Positions 18,216 to 26,200 of a stretch of 57,782 nt of DNA are shown here, piece by piece; position 1 is the first letter of the stretch; each line of letters starts with the position of its first letter. Under the pieces are notes generated by a model. The model was not told the DNA's origin, did not search any database, and saw only the letters and a program-made list of their open reading frames with translations. A program made the position numbers and the translations under genes. Where the stretch lies: assembly GCA_035254305.1 (NCBI GenBank), contig DATFAS010000045.1:1-57782 (forward strand). Reading direction: 5' to 3'. The stretch comes from DATFAS01 sp035254305 (GTDB lineage Bacteria; Bacillota; Bacilli; Aneurinibacillales; RAOX-1).

Positions 18216-18842
18216 TCAATACAATGTATAAGTGCTAAAGTTTTCAAACCACTGTGGCTTGATCCGTTCTAGAGACTGTTGAGAACTCCCCGAATGCATG
18301 GCAATTCCATCCGGCACCGGTTGATTTCGAGGAGTGGACTTCGGTTTTGAACGTAATAAAGGAAGGAATCGATTCTGCCACCCAACCCCTAATTCGATCG
18401 TGTAGGTTCGATCTGGAGCAAGATCAGAAATAAACCAATTATCAGCCTGGTGATTAATGGGGATATCATGAGACCAATGTGCATTCCTACCGTTAAACCA
18501 TATATCCGTTACATCGTAGATGCGTAAGATCCTTGGAAGGCTCTCAAAGGAAACATTGAAGAAATCCCCGACCATATGACTAAGTGGCCAAGTAATCTCC
18601 CAATAGACGTATAGGGAAGTCGGCCCTTGTACAATCAATACAATCTCGTTTTCCCCGTAATAGTTTGGTGGCAACGGAATAGAATTAGATCTTGAGACTT
18701 GCAACGATTCCTTCGTGCTTTTGGTATCTAGATTCTTCTTATAGATTCGATATTTTACCTGGCCAACTGTTATTCCCAACTTCGCTGCTATTTGCTCAAT
18801 CGTAAATTTCCTTTTTCGTAGTTCAATGATTTCCAAATCCAT
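18216..18842 (-). CDS. DUF4912 domain protein with N-terminal helix-turn-helix
   Basis: The first 35 residues (LEIIELRKRKFTIEQIAAKL, then GITVGQVKYRIYK) look like a sigma-region-4-type helix-turn-helix. The remainder matches the DUF4912 pattern: LPPNYYGENEIVLIVQGPTS followed by LYVYWEI, then ILRIYDVTDI, and late WFISDLAPDRTYTIELGV, an immunoglobulin-like fold often seen near glucan genes. Start is ATG at 18842, with a near-perfect AAAGGAGGTGA. The ORF could extend to 18872 without a better site. It is the first gene of the glucan cluster, 18 bp before the GH57-GT4 gene. The combination suggests a carbohydrate-sensing regulator or a scaffold; function is not established. Confidence 0.75.
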   Translation of the reverse strand: MDLEIIELRKRKFTIEQIAAKLGITVGQVKYRIYKKNLDTKSTKESLQVSRSNSIPLPPNYYGENEIVLIVQGPTSLYVYWEITWPLSHMVGDFFNVSFESLPRILRIYDVTDIWFNGRNAHWSHDIPINHQADNWFISDLAPDRTYTIELGVGWQNRFLPLLRSKPKSTPRNQPVPDGIAMHSGSSQQSLERIKPQWFENFSTYTLY

Positions 18843-18902
18843 TCTTTCACCTCCTTTATTTTTGTTTAGCATTCACCTAGGCTCCGTACCAGTTACTACC
18901 AT

Positions 18903-18970
18903 ATTATAGTAATAAGTAAATGAAAAAGTCTGTCGTAATATGAGGTCAGTTCGTCACTATTTTTGTCGAT
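18903..18970 (-). promoter_or_regulatory. Spo0A-type promoter candidate of the glucan cluster
   Basis: A perfect -10 TATAAT (18903-18908) has ACGACA (18931-18936) as a -35-like element with a 22-bp spacer, the unusual spacing known from the Spo0A-activated spoIIG promoter of B. subtilis. Three 0A-box-like heptamers lie upstream: tgtcgta 18931-18937 (6 of 7), TGACGAA on minus 18950-18956 (fits TGNCGAA), tgtcgat 18964-18970 (6 of 7). The pair GTCTGTC and ACTATTTTTGTCG recurs with identical spacing upstream of spoIIGA. Spo0A control is an inference. Confidence 0.6.
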
Positions 18971-18982
18971 GAAAAAAAGAAT

Positions 18983-19018
18983 AAAAAAACCCTATCCACT
19001 AAAATTCGGATAGGGTTT
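18983..19018 (-). terminator. Intrinsic terminator after ileS
   Basis: On the minus strand AAACCCTATCC (19018-19008) pairs with its complement (18997-18987) around a 10-nt loop, followed by a T-run. It separates ileS from the glucan-cluster promoter that begins within 15 bp. Confidence 0.9.
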
Positions 19019-19035
19019 GTGAAGCGTATATTATA

Positions 19036-21807
19036 CTAGATCTCTTTATAATGTTCATGTAGAACAGATGCACAGCGTGGGCAAACAGTTGGATGCAATT
19101 CATCCTTACCTACCTCAGGGGTAACCGTCCAGCAGCGTTCACATTTCTCGCCTTGAGCAGGGCTTACTTTCACCGAAACATGTTCAAAACGCAAAGCATC
19201 CTCAGGTGCTTGTGAGTTTTCATGAACGACTACATTTGACACAATAAATATTTCTTCTTTATTAGCAAACTGACGTAGAAGCTCAGCCGCCTGTTCTGTT
19301 GGATAAAGCTCGATAGAGGCCCCTAGAGATTGGCCGATCACCTTTGCTTTACGTGCTTCTTCTAATGCCTTAAGGACTTCATCTCGAATTTCTAAGAACT
19401 TATCCCATTTTTCTTCCAAAGCATTTTCTGCTAGAATCTCCGTTCTAACCTGTGGTATGTCAGTTAACTGCACGCTTTCTTCTTTAACCGCCGGGATATA
19501 CTTCCATACCTCATCTGCTGTATGTGGAAGAATCGGAGTCATTAATTTCACAAGTGAAAGCAATGTTTCATACATTACAGTTTGAGCTGCTTTTCTTGGT
19601 AAAGATTTATCTCCTTCAGTATATAGGCGGTCCTTGGAAACATCGAGATAGAATTGGCTTAAATCAATTGTACAGAAATTGTGTACAGCTTGGAACACAG
19701 CATGGAAATGATATTCATCATATCCTTTTACCGCACGTTCAATGACTCTTTGAAGTTTAATCATAACGAAACGATCTAGTTCTGGTAACTGTTCAAAAGG
19801 AACAGAATCCTTAGTAGGGTCAAATCCTTCTAAATTCCCTAATAGGAAGCGGAACGTATTACGGATCTTACGATAAACCTCTGAGATCTGGTTCATGATT
19901 TTATCTGAAATACGAACATCTGCAGTGTAATCTACCGAAGCCACCCATAAACGAAGGATATCTGCCCCTAGCTTATTCATCACTTCATTCGGAATAATAA
20001 CATTTCCGAGTGACTTGGACATTTTTCTGCCTTCACCATCAAGTACAAATCCATGACTTAGTACATTACGATACGGTGCTCGACCATAAACAGCCACAGC
20101 GGTAGAAAGAGATGAATTAAACCAACCACGGTATTGGTCAGATCCTTCTAGGTACATGTCAGCAGGCCATGACAGATTCTTTCTCTCGTCTAGAACGGAA
20201 GCATGACTTGAACCGGAGTCAAACCATACATCCATAATGTCTGTTTCCTTACGGAAGTCCTTACCTCCACATTGAGGGCACTTATAGTTTTCAGGCATTA
20301 ATTCAGAAATTTCCTTTGTAAACCATGCCTGAGATCCTTCCACACGGAATAAATTAGCAATGTGATCGATCGTCTCATCATTGATAATTTCTTTATTACA
20401 ATCACGGCAGAAGAAGATTGGAATAGGAACTCCCCAAACTCTTTGTCTAGAGATACACCAATCATTACGATCCGCAATCATATTATGAAGACGTTGTTCA
20501 CCCCATTCAGGGATCCAGTTCACTTCTTTAATGGCCTCTAGCATTTTTTCCCTAAAACCATCTATGGAAGCAAACCATTGCTCAGTTGCTCTGTAGATAA
20601 CAGGCTGCTTGCTTCGCCAGTCATGTGGATATTGGTGTTTAATGAAATTCAGATGAATAAGAGCTCCGACTTCTTTTAATTTCTCGGTAACTATCTTGTT
20701 CCCATCATCGTAAAATAACCCTTCAAAGCCTGGTGCTTCTTTCGTGAACTTCCCTTTATCATCTACAGGACAAAGAACAGCTAACCCATATTTTTGCCCT
20801 AAATTAAAGTCATCTTCCCCATGTCCAGGTGCGGTATGAACACAGCCTGTACCTGCGTCAAGAGTAACGTGCTCTCCGAGGAGGATCGTCGATAATCGAT
20901 CATAGAAGGGGTGTTTACATTCGATCCCTTCTAGCTCTTCTCCTTTGAAGGTAGCCGTAACTTCATACTGATCCCAACCGACCGTTTCAGCTACATTCTT
21001 CACAAGCCCGGATGCTACTACGTATTTCTCTCCATCAACAGACACGAGAGAATATTCCAATTCAGGATGAATGGCAATGGCAAGATTCGCCGGAATGGTC
21101 CAAGGTGTAGTTGTCCAGATGATAAAGCATGTATCTGTACCCAGTTTATCCTTACCATCAACAATCTGAAATTTAACATAGATCGATGCTGAACGCTTCT
21201 CTTTATATTCAATTTCAGCTTCTGCCAAAGCAGTTTCTGAAGAAGGTGACCAGTACACTGCCTTAAGCCCTTTATAAATATACCCTTTTTTTGCCATTTC
21301 TCCGAAGACACGGATTTGCTTTGCTTCATATTCTGGCTTTAGCGTAATATATGGATTATCCCAATCTCCACGAACACCTAATCTTTTAAATTGACCTCGT
21401 TGGCGATCAACATAAGAATAAGCATACTCGGTGCATCGTTCTCTAAACTCCGCTGCTCCTACTTTATGACGATCGATTTTCTCATTCTTAATAATGGCGT
21501 GTTCAATAGGAAGTCCATGTGTATCCCATCCTGGTACATAGGGCGAATCGAATCCAGTCATAGATTTGTAGCGAACGATCATATCTTTAAGAACCTTATT
21601 TAAGGCGTGTCCAATATGTATATCTCCATTAGCATATGGAGGTCCATCATGAAGAATAAACTTAGGGCGACCATCTGTTCTCTGCTGAACTTTATCGTAA
21701 ATTCCGATTTCTTCCCACCATTTTTGCATTTCTGGTTCGCGCTCTGGCAGATTGCCGCGCATAGGGAAATCTGTTTTCGGCAAATTAAGGCTTTTACTAT
21801 AATCCAT
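19036..21807 (-). CDS. ileS: Isoleucyl-tRNA synthetase
   Basis: It charges tRNA-Ile and edits misactivated valine. The class I signature PYANGDIHIGHALNK lies near residue 60 and KMSKSLGN near 600. Between them is the CP1 editing domain, with WTTTPWTIPANLA and GTGCVHTAPGHGEDD. The C-terminal zinc motif CERCW ... CPRC is intact, marking the bacterial-type (mupirocin-sensitive class) enzyme. It is 923 residues, full length. AGGAG lies about 10 nt before the ATG. It has its own promoter and a leader containing a terminator, downstream of divIVA as in B. subtilis. Confidence 0.97.
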   Translation of the reverse strand: MDYSKSLNLPKTDFPMRGNLPEREPEMQKWWEEIGIYDKVQQRTDGRPKFILHDGPPYANGDIHIGHALNKVLKDMIVRYKSMTGFDSPYVPGWDTHGLPIEHAIIKNEKIDRHKVGAAEFRERCTEYAYSYVDRQRGQFKRLGVRGDWDNPYITLKPEYEAKQIRVFGEMAKKGYIYKGLKAVYWSPSSETALAEAEIEYKEKRSASIYVKFQIVDGKDKLGTDTCFIIWTTTPWTIPANLAIAIHPELEYSLVSVDGEKYVVASGLVKNVAETVGWDQYEVTATFKGEELEGIECKHPFYDRLSTILLGEHVTLDAGTGCVHTAPGHGEDDFNLGQKYGLAVLCPVDDKGKFTKEAPGFEGLFYDDGNKIVTEKLKEVGALIHLNFIKHQYPHDWRSKQPVIYRATEQWFASIDGFREKMLEAIKEVNWIPEWGEQRLHNMIADRNDWCISRQRVWGVPIPIFFCRDCNKEIINDETIDHIANLFRVEGSQAWFTKEISELMPENYKCPQCGGKDFRKETDIMDVWFDSGSSHASVLDERKNLSWPADMYLEGSDQYRGWFNSSLSTAVAVYGRAPYRNVLSHGFVLDGEGRKMSKSLGNVIIPNEVMNKLGADILRLWVASVDYTADVRISDKIMNQISEVYRKIRNTFRFLLGNLEGFDPTKDSVPFEQLPELDRFVMIKLQRVIERAVKGYDEYHFHAVFQAVHNFCTIDLSQFYLDVSKDRLYTEGDKSLPRKAAQTVMYETLLSLVKLMTPILPHTADEVWKYIPAVKEESVQLTDIPQVRTEILAENALEEKWDKFLEIRDEVLKALEEARKAKVIGQSLGASIELYPTEQAAELLRQFANKEEIFIVSNVVVHENSQAPEDALRFEHVSVKVSPAQGEKCERCWTVTPEVGKDELHPTVCPRCASVLHEHYKEI

Positions 21808-21883
21808 TCCGATTTCACTCCTAAAATTTAAGTCATTCCATTTTATAAGTATAAATATAAGATTACGTTCTCCATACGAATGA

Positions 21884-21922
21884 ATAAAAGCCTTCTCGAA
21901 TCCACCTGGAATTGAGAAGGCT
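21884..21922 (-). terminator. Terminator within the ileS leader
   Basis: On the minus strand AGCCTTCTC pairs with GAGAAGGCT (21922-21914 with 21897-21889) around a 16-nt loop, followed by TTTTATT. It stands between the ileS promoter and the ileS start, so it could attenuate ileS or end read-through from divIVA. A second small hairpin (CTCCTG/CAGGAG, 21921-21937) lies directly upstream. The loop contains AGGTGG, reminiscent of a T-box core, but no full T-box sequence is present. Confidence 0.75.
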
Positions 21923-21998
21923 CCTGATAAACAGGAGAATTTTGCACTAGCAACATTGGGAGATTCTACACTCTAATAACAAGTACAACTTGGTCAAA

Positions 21999-22027
21999 AT
22001 TATAATCCTATTTTTCCATCAAATCAA
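21999..22027 (-). promoter_or_regulatory. Sigma-A promoter of ileS
   Basis: A -35 TTGATT (22022-22027) and a perfect -10 TATAAT (21999-22004) are 17 bp apart. Predicted start is near 21992, giving a leader of about 185 nt before ileS that includes the terminator at 21884-21922. Confidence 0.75.
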
Positions 22028-22049
22028 GTCGAAGGCTTATACTAGAGGA

Positions 22050-22538
22050 CTAATCCCGCTTAGTAATCTCCTCCTCAATTTTCTCCATTTCATCCCAATC
22101 TCCATTTTCAAGCATTGCGAGCTGTGCTTCTAACAGGCTGCGAAATCTCATCCGGTATACGGAGGCGCGTTTTTTTAACTCCTCGATTTCAAGAGCAATT
22201 TTTCTTGATTTTGTAAGAGATTCATTAATAATGCGATCCGCATTTTTCTCTGATTCCTTAATGATTAACTGTGCTTCTTTTCGAGCATTATTTTTTAATT
22301 CCTCTGCCGTTTCCTGGGCAATAAGAATAGATTTACTTAACGTTTCTTCAATGCTAGTAAAGTAATTCACTCGTTCTGTCATCATAACAAGTTTATCTTC
22401 TAGATCTCTTTTTTCCTTAACCATCATTTCCATGTCTTTAATAATTTGATCTAGAAATTCATTTACCTCATCTTCATCATAGCCACGAAAAGATTTGCCG
22501 AATTCCTTATTATGTATATCTAGGGGAGTTAAAGCCAT
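22050..22538 (-). CDS. divIVA: Septum-site/polar scaffold protein DivIVA
   Basis: DivIVA self-assembles at negatively curved membrane, positioning division and, in spore formers, chromosome-anchoring factors. The N-terminal lipid-binding motif LTPLDIHNKEFGKSFRGYDE is classical, with the phenylalanine and arginine that insert in membrane. The rest is strongly predicted coiled coil, rich in Glu, Lys and Leu in heptads. It is 162 residues, family length. GGAGGTGTGAAAT precedes the ATG. It lies 37 bp after ylmH in the ylmD-to-divIVA gene run. Confidence 0.96.
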   Translation of the reverse strand: MALTPLDIHNKEFGKSFRGYDEDEVNEFLDQIIKDMEMMVKEKRDLEDKLVMMTERVNYFTSIEETLSKSILIAQETAEELKNNARKEAQLIIKESEKNADRIINESLTKSRKIALEIEELKKRASVYRMRFRSLLEAQLAMLENGDWDEMEKIEEEITKRD

Positions 22539-22575
22539 ATTTCACACCTCCGGAGTATCTGAAGTATCTATTCGT

Positions 22576-23352
22576 TCATCGCAGCAGACCAATTTGTATA
22601 CGAATATTCCCTTTTCGTGTTTGTCCTTCTTCCTCCATCACTTTAAAGCGACCATAGCCCCTTAAAGAGATGATGTCCCCCACTTTCAATTCAAAGGAAG
22701 GGGAATCTACAACCATCCAATTCACCTTTAAATGTCCAGCACGGATTGGTGTAAGAACCTTTGATCGTGATAAATGGAAAACTTCACCAACCACCACATC
22801 TGCCCTAGTTGAAGGAATCGTTATGGCTGACTGCTTCCAAGAAGTAGTGCCCGAGATAATAGATTCTAATGGAATCTCTTCTAAAGACACCGTAACCCGA
22901 TGAACCTGTTTTAGCTGGAGTTGAACATATCCTGCAATCTCCTGTGCCACAATCAATTGAACGCAGCCATCCGTTCGTAATATATCGCCAAACTTATCCC
23001 TTTTCAACCCACAATTTAATAGGGCACCCAGAAAATCCTTATGTTCAAGCTTTTCAAAAGCCGAAGCAGCACCAGTAATCTGAAAAGCAGTCAATCGATA
23101 ATCTAAAGCATCATTTACAGCATAATCCTGACAAATCATAACACGACATCTCTCTGCCCCAGGATACCCTCCTGAAGTATGGAGAGCTATATTTGCATAT
23201 TTCGCCTTTAAGGTTTGAAGGATATATACCTGCCTTGGGTCAAGAAAGTCTGTTAGACGATCATCATGGTAATTCTCCACCTGTTCTAGCCAATCTACGG
23301 CTCTTTCAATGAAGGGATGTTCTTCTTTTCGAAAATGTTCATATATAATCAT
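22576..23352 (-). CDS. ylmH: S4-domain RNA-binding protein YlmH
   Basis: YlmH-family proteins carry a C-terminal S4 domain; recent work links them to stalled-ribosome rescue and 50S binding. The N-terminal half shows YEHFRKEEHPFIERAVDW and FLDPRQ, and the S4 part shows SRSKVLTPIRAGHLKVNW, VVDSPSFELKVGDIISLRG and a final YGRFKV. At 258 residues it fits the family. No clear ribosome binding site is visible; the ATGA start overlaps the yggT stop, so translation is probably coupled to yggT. Confidence 0.92.
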   Translation of the reverse strand: MIIYEHFRKEEHPFIERAVDWLEQVENYHDDRLTDFLDPRQVYILQTLKAKYANIALHTSGGYPGAERCRVMICQDYAVNDALDYRLTAFQITGAASAFEKLEHKDFLGALLNCGLKRDKFGDILRTDGCVQLIVAQEIAGYVQLQLKQVHRVTVSLEEIPLESIISGTTSWKQSAITIPSTRADVVVGEVFHLSRSKVLTPIRAGHLKVNWMVVDSPSFELKVGDIISLRGYGRFKVMEEEGQTRKGNIRIQIGLLR

Positions 23353-23627
23353 AGATTATTTAACAGTACTAGTTTATTCAATAAATAAATTAAACCGTCT
23401 TCAGCAAAGTTAAGTGTAAAAATAGCTACAACGGGAGAAATGTCCATCATTCCAACCGGTGGAATGAGTTGTTTAAAAGGTCTAAGGAAGGGGTCAACCA
23501 ATCGACTTAAGAAATCCCCTAGGGAAGAGTCTCGCAACTGGGGAATCCATGACATGAGAATATAGCCGAAAATCATAAATGTGTAGATTTGAATGGCAAA
23601 GCGAATAATCGTTTCCACAGCATTCAT
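23349..23627 (-). CDS. ylmG: YggT family membrane protein (YlmG)
   Basis: This small integral membrane protein of 92 residues has two hydrophobic segments (about residues 8-27 and 62-83), separated by LRDSSLGDFLSRLVDPFLRP, the conserved YggT loop ending in PFK. The family's role is unsettled but is linked to cell division and envelope organisation. It lies 34 bp after sepF and overlaps ylmH by 4 bp, the standard order in Firmicutes. Confidence 0.93.
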   Translation of the reverse strand: MNAVETIIRFAIQIYTFMIFGYILMSWIPQLRDSSLGDFLSRLVDPFLRPFKQLIPPVGMMDISPVVAIFTLNFAEDGLIYLLNKLVLLNNL

Positions 23628-23661
23628 GGCCTTTCACCTCGCCCATTAGAATAGGTGTAAA

Positions 23662-24108
23662 TTACTGATACATTTCTTCGTTACCTAACAATTCAGAAAT
23701 TGTCCCCTGAATATCTACATTGTCAGGAGCACACATGAAAATCTTTGGTCCCACTTTATGAATATCTCCATTGAGTGCATAAACCGTGCCACTGAGAAAA
23801 TCAATAATTCTTTTTCCTTGATCTTGCCCTACGCGCTGTAAATTAATAATTACTGCTCTGCGGGAACGTAAATGATCAGCGATTTCTTGAACTTCCTCAT
23901 AGGATCTAGGTTCCACAAGTACCATTTTCACCTGTTCCTTCACATGCTGTAGACTCACAACATTATTCTTATTCGTTTTTTTGGTTGGAGTAATCTCCTC
24001 TTGCTCCTGTGTTTCCTGTTTCTGATATGGGCGTTCGTTGTACTCTTCTTCGATATCCTCTTCCCCAGCGAGCCCAAGAAATCCCATGAGCCTATTCATC
24101 ACTTTCAT
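23662..24108 (-). CDS. sepF: Cell division protein SepF
   Basis: SepF forms rings that bundle FtsZ filaments and tether the Z-ring to the membrane. The N-terminal amphipathic helix MKVMNRLMGFLGLAGEED is the membrane anchor. After an acidic, low-complexity linker, the C-terminal SepF domain reads VEPRSYEEVQEIADHLRSRR, then AVIINLQRV and a final GTVYALNGDIHKVGPKIFM. It is 148 residues. GGAGGTTACC precedes the ATG. It sits between ylmE and yggT. Confidence 0.96.
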   Translation of the reverse strand: MKVMNRLMGFLGLAGEEDIEEEYNERPYQKQETQEQEEITPTKKTNKNNVVSLQHVKEQVKMVLVEPRSYEEVQEIADHLRSRRAVIINLQRVGQDQGKRIIDFLSGTVYALNGDIHKVGPKIFMCAPDNVDIQGTISELLGNEEMYQ

Positions 24109-24117
24109 GGTAACCTC

Positions 24118-24810
24118 CTATTTCAATTCTTGCCCAACAAGAACTGAGCCTAGTCTGATAAAGGTTGCCCCCTCTTCCACAGCAACATCAAAATCGTTCG
24201 ACATCCCCATCGATAAATGTAGCGCACTGACATTAGGTAGATTAAGATTCTGAACTTCAAGCTGCAGTTCTTTTAATCTACGAAAAACAGGCCGTGCTTC
24301 TTCTGGATCGACTACAAATGGAGCCATAGTCATCAATCCAAAAATCTCTATATTACTCATCTTACTTGTTTTTTTGACAAATTCCAACACTTCTTTGGAA
24401 TCAATACCAAATTTTGAGGACTCTCCGGAAACATTGACTTGGACAAAACACTTCGTTACAACATTCTCCTTCTTTCCCCATTTCTGTAATTCTAAAGCAA
24501 GTGATTCACGATCTAAAGAGTGAACATATGGAAATCGACCGATAATATTCTTCACTTTATTTGTTTGCAGGTGACCAATGAAATGCCAAATCCCTCGTTC
24601 CCCTAGTTGCTCCCACTTCGGGACCGCATCTTGAACTTTGCTTTCCCCTAAATGAAGCAGTCCGGCATCCAACGCTGCCTTCGTGGTTTCAAGGGTAGAA
24701 TATTTCGTTACGGCAACCATTTGTACCTCATCTGGATTGCGGTTTGATCGCTCACATGCCTCATCAATTCTACGTTTCACTTGTTCGTATGCTAGCTCAA
24801 TTGTATTCAT
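24118..24810 (-). CDS. ylmE: Pyridoxal-phosphate homeostasis protein (YggS/YlmE family)
   Basis: This TIM-barrel PLP-binding protein balances vitamin B6 pools; it has no proven catalytic activity. The PLP lysine sits in VQMVAVTKYSTLE near residue 36. Other family marks are LHLGESKVQDAVPKWEQL, WHFIGHLQTNKVKNI, and the C-terminal phosphate-binding SMGMSNDFDVAVEEGATFIR. Length is 230 residues. It lies 3 bp from ylmD and 9 bp before sepF. Confidence 0.95.
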   Translation of the reverse strand: MNTIELAYEQVKRRIDEACERSNRNPDEVQMVAVTKYSTLETTKAALDAGLLHLGESKVQDAVPKWEQLGERGIWHFIGHLQTNKVKNIIGRFPYVHSLDRESLALELQKWGKKENVVTKCFVQVNVSGESSKFGIDSKEVLEFVKKTSKMSNIEIFGLMTMAPFVVDPEEARPVFRRLKELQLEVQNLNLPNVSALHLSMGMSNDFDVAVEEGATFIRLGSVLVGQELK

Positions 24811-24813
24811 TTT

Positions 24814-25647
24814 CTACTCCTCTTCACGCCATCCTATATAAGCCGTCATTCTACCTGTTTTTCCGCCATCCTTGCGATAAGAATAGAACAAATCCGTTCT
24901 GCAGCTAGTACACCATTTACTGCAATAGATCTGGTCCTCACGAAGCCCCGCTTGTAAAAGTAAGAGACGATTGGCCTCCTTCAAGTCAATGAGATACTTT
25001 TCATTCTGGACAGATTGTATAAAGGCATCCTCTTGTTTCTCAATTAAGCTATTCTTAATAGCATCCACAACAGGTTGACTTACCTCATAGCAACAGCCAC
25101 CAATAGAGGGTCCAATCGCGACTTGTATTTGATCAAGCTTTACCTGAAATTTATTAATTAAAGCATCTAACATTTCTTGTGAAATGTTAGATGCTGTACC
25201 TCTCCAACCAGCATGGGCGATGCCAATCACCTGTTGACTAGGAGCTATAAACCATATGGGAACACAATCTGCATAAAAAGAGGTAAGTAGTACTCCTTTT
25301 TGATTGGTTAACAGACCGTCTACGTCAGGAACCGTATCATCCTGATTCTCTCTTCCCTTTCCGGTTTCCTTACCTGTTATGATAGCTACCCGATTTCCGT
25401 GAACCTGCTCAGCACTCGTCCATTTGTCAAATTCAAACGCTACTTGATCACATAATAACTGACGGTTTGCTATAACATGCTCATAATCATCCCCCACGTG
25501 TAGGGCACAATTAAATGTCCCAAAGGGATGCTGACTTTGACCCCCCATTCTCGTCGTAAACCCAGCAACAAGATTAGGAAAACATTTCTCCCACTCTGTA
25601 AGAGTCAGAAGAGAAGAAGAAGCTTGCAAGAATTGAAAGGGTTCCAA
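24814..25647 (-). CDS. ylmD: YlmD/YfiH family (DUF152, multicopper polyphenol-oxidase-like; purine nucleoside phosphorylase activity in the family)
   Basis: Members bind a metal through two His and a Cys and have reported purine nucleoside phosphorylase, adenosine deaminase and oxidase activities. Visible motifs are TRMGGQSQHPFGTFNCALHV, TSFYADCVPIWF, GIAHAGWRGTASN and GPSIGGCCYEV, which contain the metal ligands. Two TTG codons are possible starts. The one at 25647 is favoured because GGGAGG lies 8 nt upstream, whereas at 25653 it would be only 2 nt away. The product is 277 residues. It is first in the ylmD-ylmE-sepF-yggT-ylmH-divIVA run. Confidence 0.93.
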   Translation of the reverse strand: MEPFQFLQASSSLLTLTEWEKCFPNLVAGFTTRMGGQSQHPFGTFNCALHVGDDYEHVIANRQLLCDQVAFEFDKWTSAEQVHGNRVAIITGKETGKGRENQDDTVPDVDGLLTNQKGVLLTSFYADCVPIWFIAPSQQVIGIAHAGWRGTASNISQEMLDALINKFQVKLDQIQVAIGPSIGGCCYEVSQPVVDAIKNSLIEKQEDAFIQSVQNEKYLIDLKEANRLLLLQAGLREDQIYCSKWCTSCRTDLFYSYRKDGGKTGRMTAYIGWREEE

Positions 25648-25677
25648 GCCCAATACCTCCCATCATTTACTATTTAA

Positions 25678-25706
25678 ATATTACCACATTCACTTTGAAA
25701 TATCAC
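25678..25706 (-). promoter_or_regulatory. Candidate sigma-A promoter for the ylmD-divIVA run
   Basis: A -35 GTGATA (25701-25706) and a -10 TAATAT (25678-25683) are 17 bp apart; each matches the consensus at 4 of 6 positions. It lies 31 bp before the ylmD start and after the ylmC terminator, where a promoter is needed. Confidence 0.45.
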
Positions 25707-25755
25707 AGTGATGAATGACCCTATAGACTTATCCTCGATTATTACTCGTAGCTAA

Positions 25756-25790
25756 AGAAAAACGTGCTCCAATTATTTATTGGGTCACGT
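25756..25790 (-). terminator. Intrinsic terminator directly after ylmC
   Basis: On the minus strand ACGTGACCCAAT and ATTGGAGCACGT form a 12-bp stem with a two-base internal mismatch and a 5-nt loop, followed by TTTTTC. It abuts the ylmC stop codon and separates ylmC from the ylmD run. Confidence 0.8.
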
Positions 25791-26075
25791 CTAATAGGGT
25801 CTATATCCATCCTCTACCTTTTGTGCATCTTTATACACCGGTTCATCTAATCGCACTAAAACTACATCTTTTCCTATCTTTACAATATTGCGCCAAGGAA
25901 TAACCAACTCACTCCCCCCACCAAAGAAGCCAAAGAATTTGCCTTGTCCCGGAATAACTATGGCGTCAATTTGCCCTAGCTTCAAATTAATCTCTAAATC
26001 AGAAATTTGTCCTAAACGACTCCCATCAAGCACATTTACAACATCCTTGGTTTGAAAATCAGATATTTTCATCAT
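25791..26075 (-). CDS. ylmC: YlmC/YmxH family PRC-barrel sporulation protein
   Basis: This 94-residue protein has a PRC-barrel fold: MKISDFQTKDVVNVLDGSRL, then GQISDLEINLKLGQIDAIVI and FFGFFGGGSELVIPWRNIVKIG. Members sit near sigG/sigE in most spore formers and are linked to sporulation, though molecular function is unknown. GGGTGGGTATAAA precedes the first of two adjacent ATGs. It lies 125 bp downstream of sigG, from which it is separated by a hairpin. Confidence 0.88.
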   Translation of the reverse strand: MMKISDFQTKDVVNVLDGSRLGQISDLEINLKLGQIDAIVIPGQGKFFGFFGGGSELVIPWRNIVKIGKDVVLVRLDEPVYKDAQKVEDGYRPY

Positions 26076-26152
26076 TTTATACCCACCCTTATGAGTTGCC
26101 CATGCTTCTTATACATATATATGTTTTTATTAGTCCAACATGTGACAGAAAT

Positions 26153-26183
26153 TGAGAAAAGCACCCTTATATGGATGCTTTTT
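26153..26183. terminator. Bidirectional hairpin terminator after sigG
   Basis: AAGCACCC (26159-26166) pairs with GGATGCTT (26173-26180), with one G-U pair and a 6-nt loop. On the minus strand it is followed by only four T, so termination after sigG may be partial; on the plus strand the T-run is longer. Confidence 0.6.
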
Positions 26184-26200
26184 GTTTTTTGTAACTTATT

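Noticed and set aside
21884..21937. A T-box riboswitch for ileS, suggested by AGGTGG in the leader
   Set aside because: The core continues ATTCG instead of ACCGCG, the UGGN position would not fit tRNA-Ile, and only about 70 nt precede the hairpins, too little for a normal stem I. It is kept as a terminator only.
26110..26135. Palindrome ACATATATATGT between ylmC and sigG as an operator
   Set aside because: Short, A+T-only palindromes are expected by chance here; no regulator or spacing supports it.
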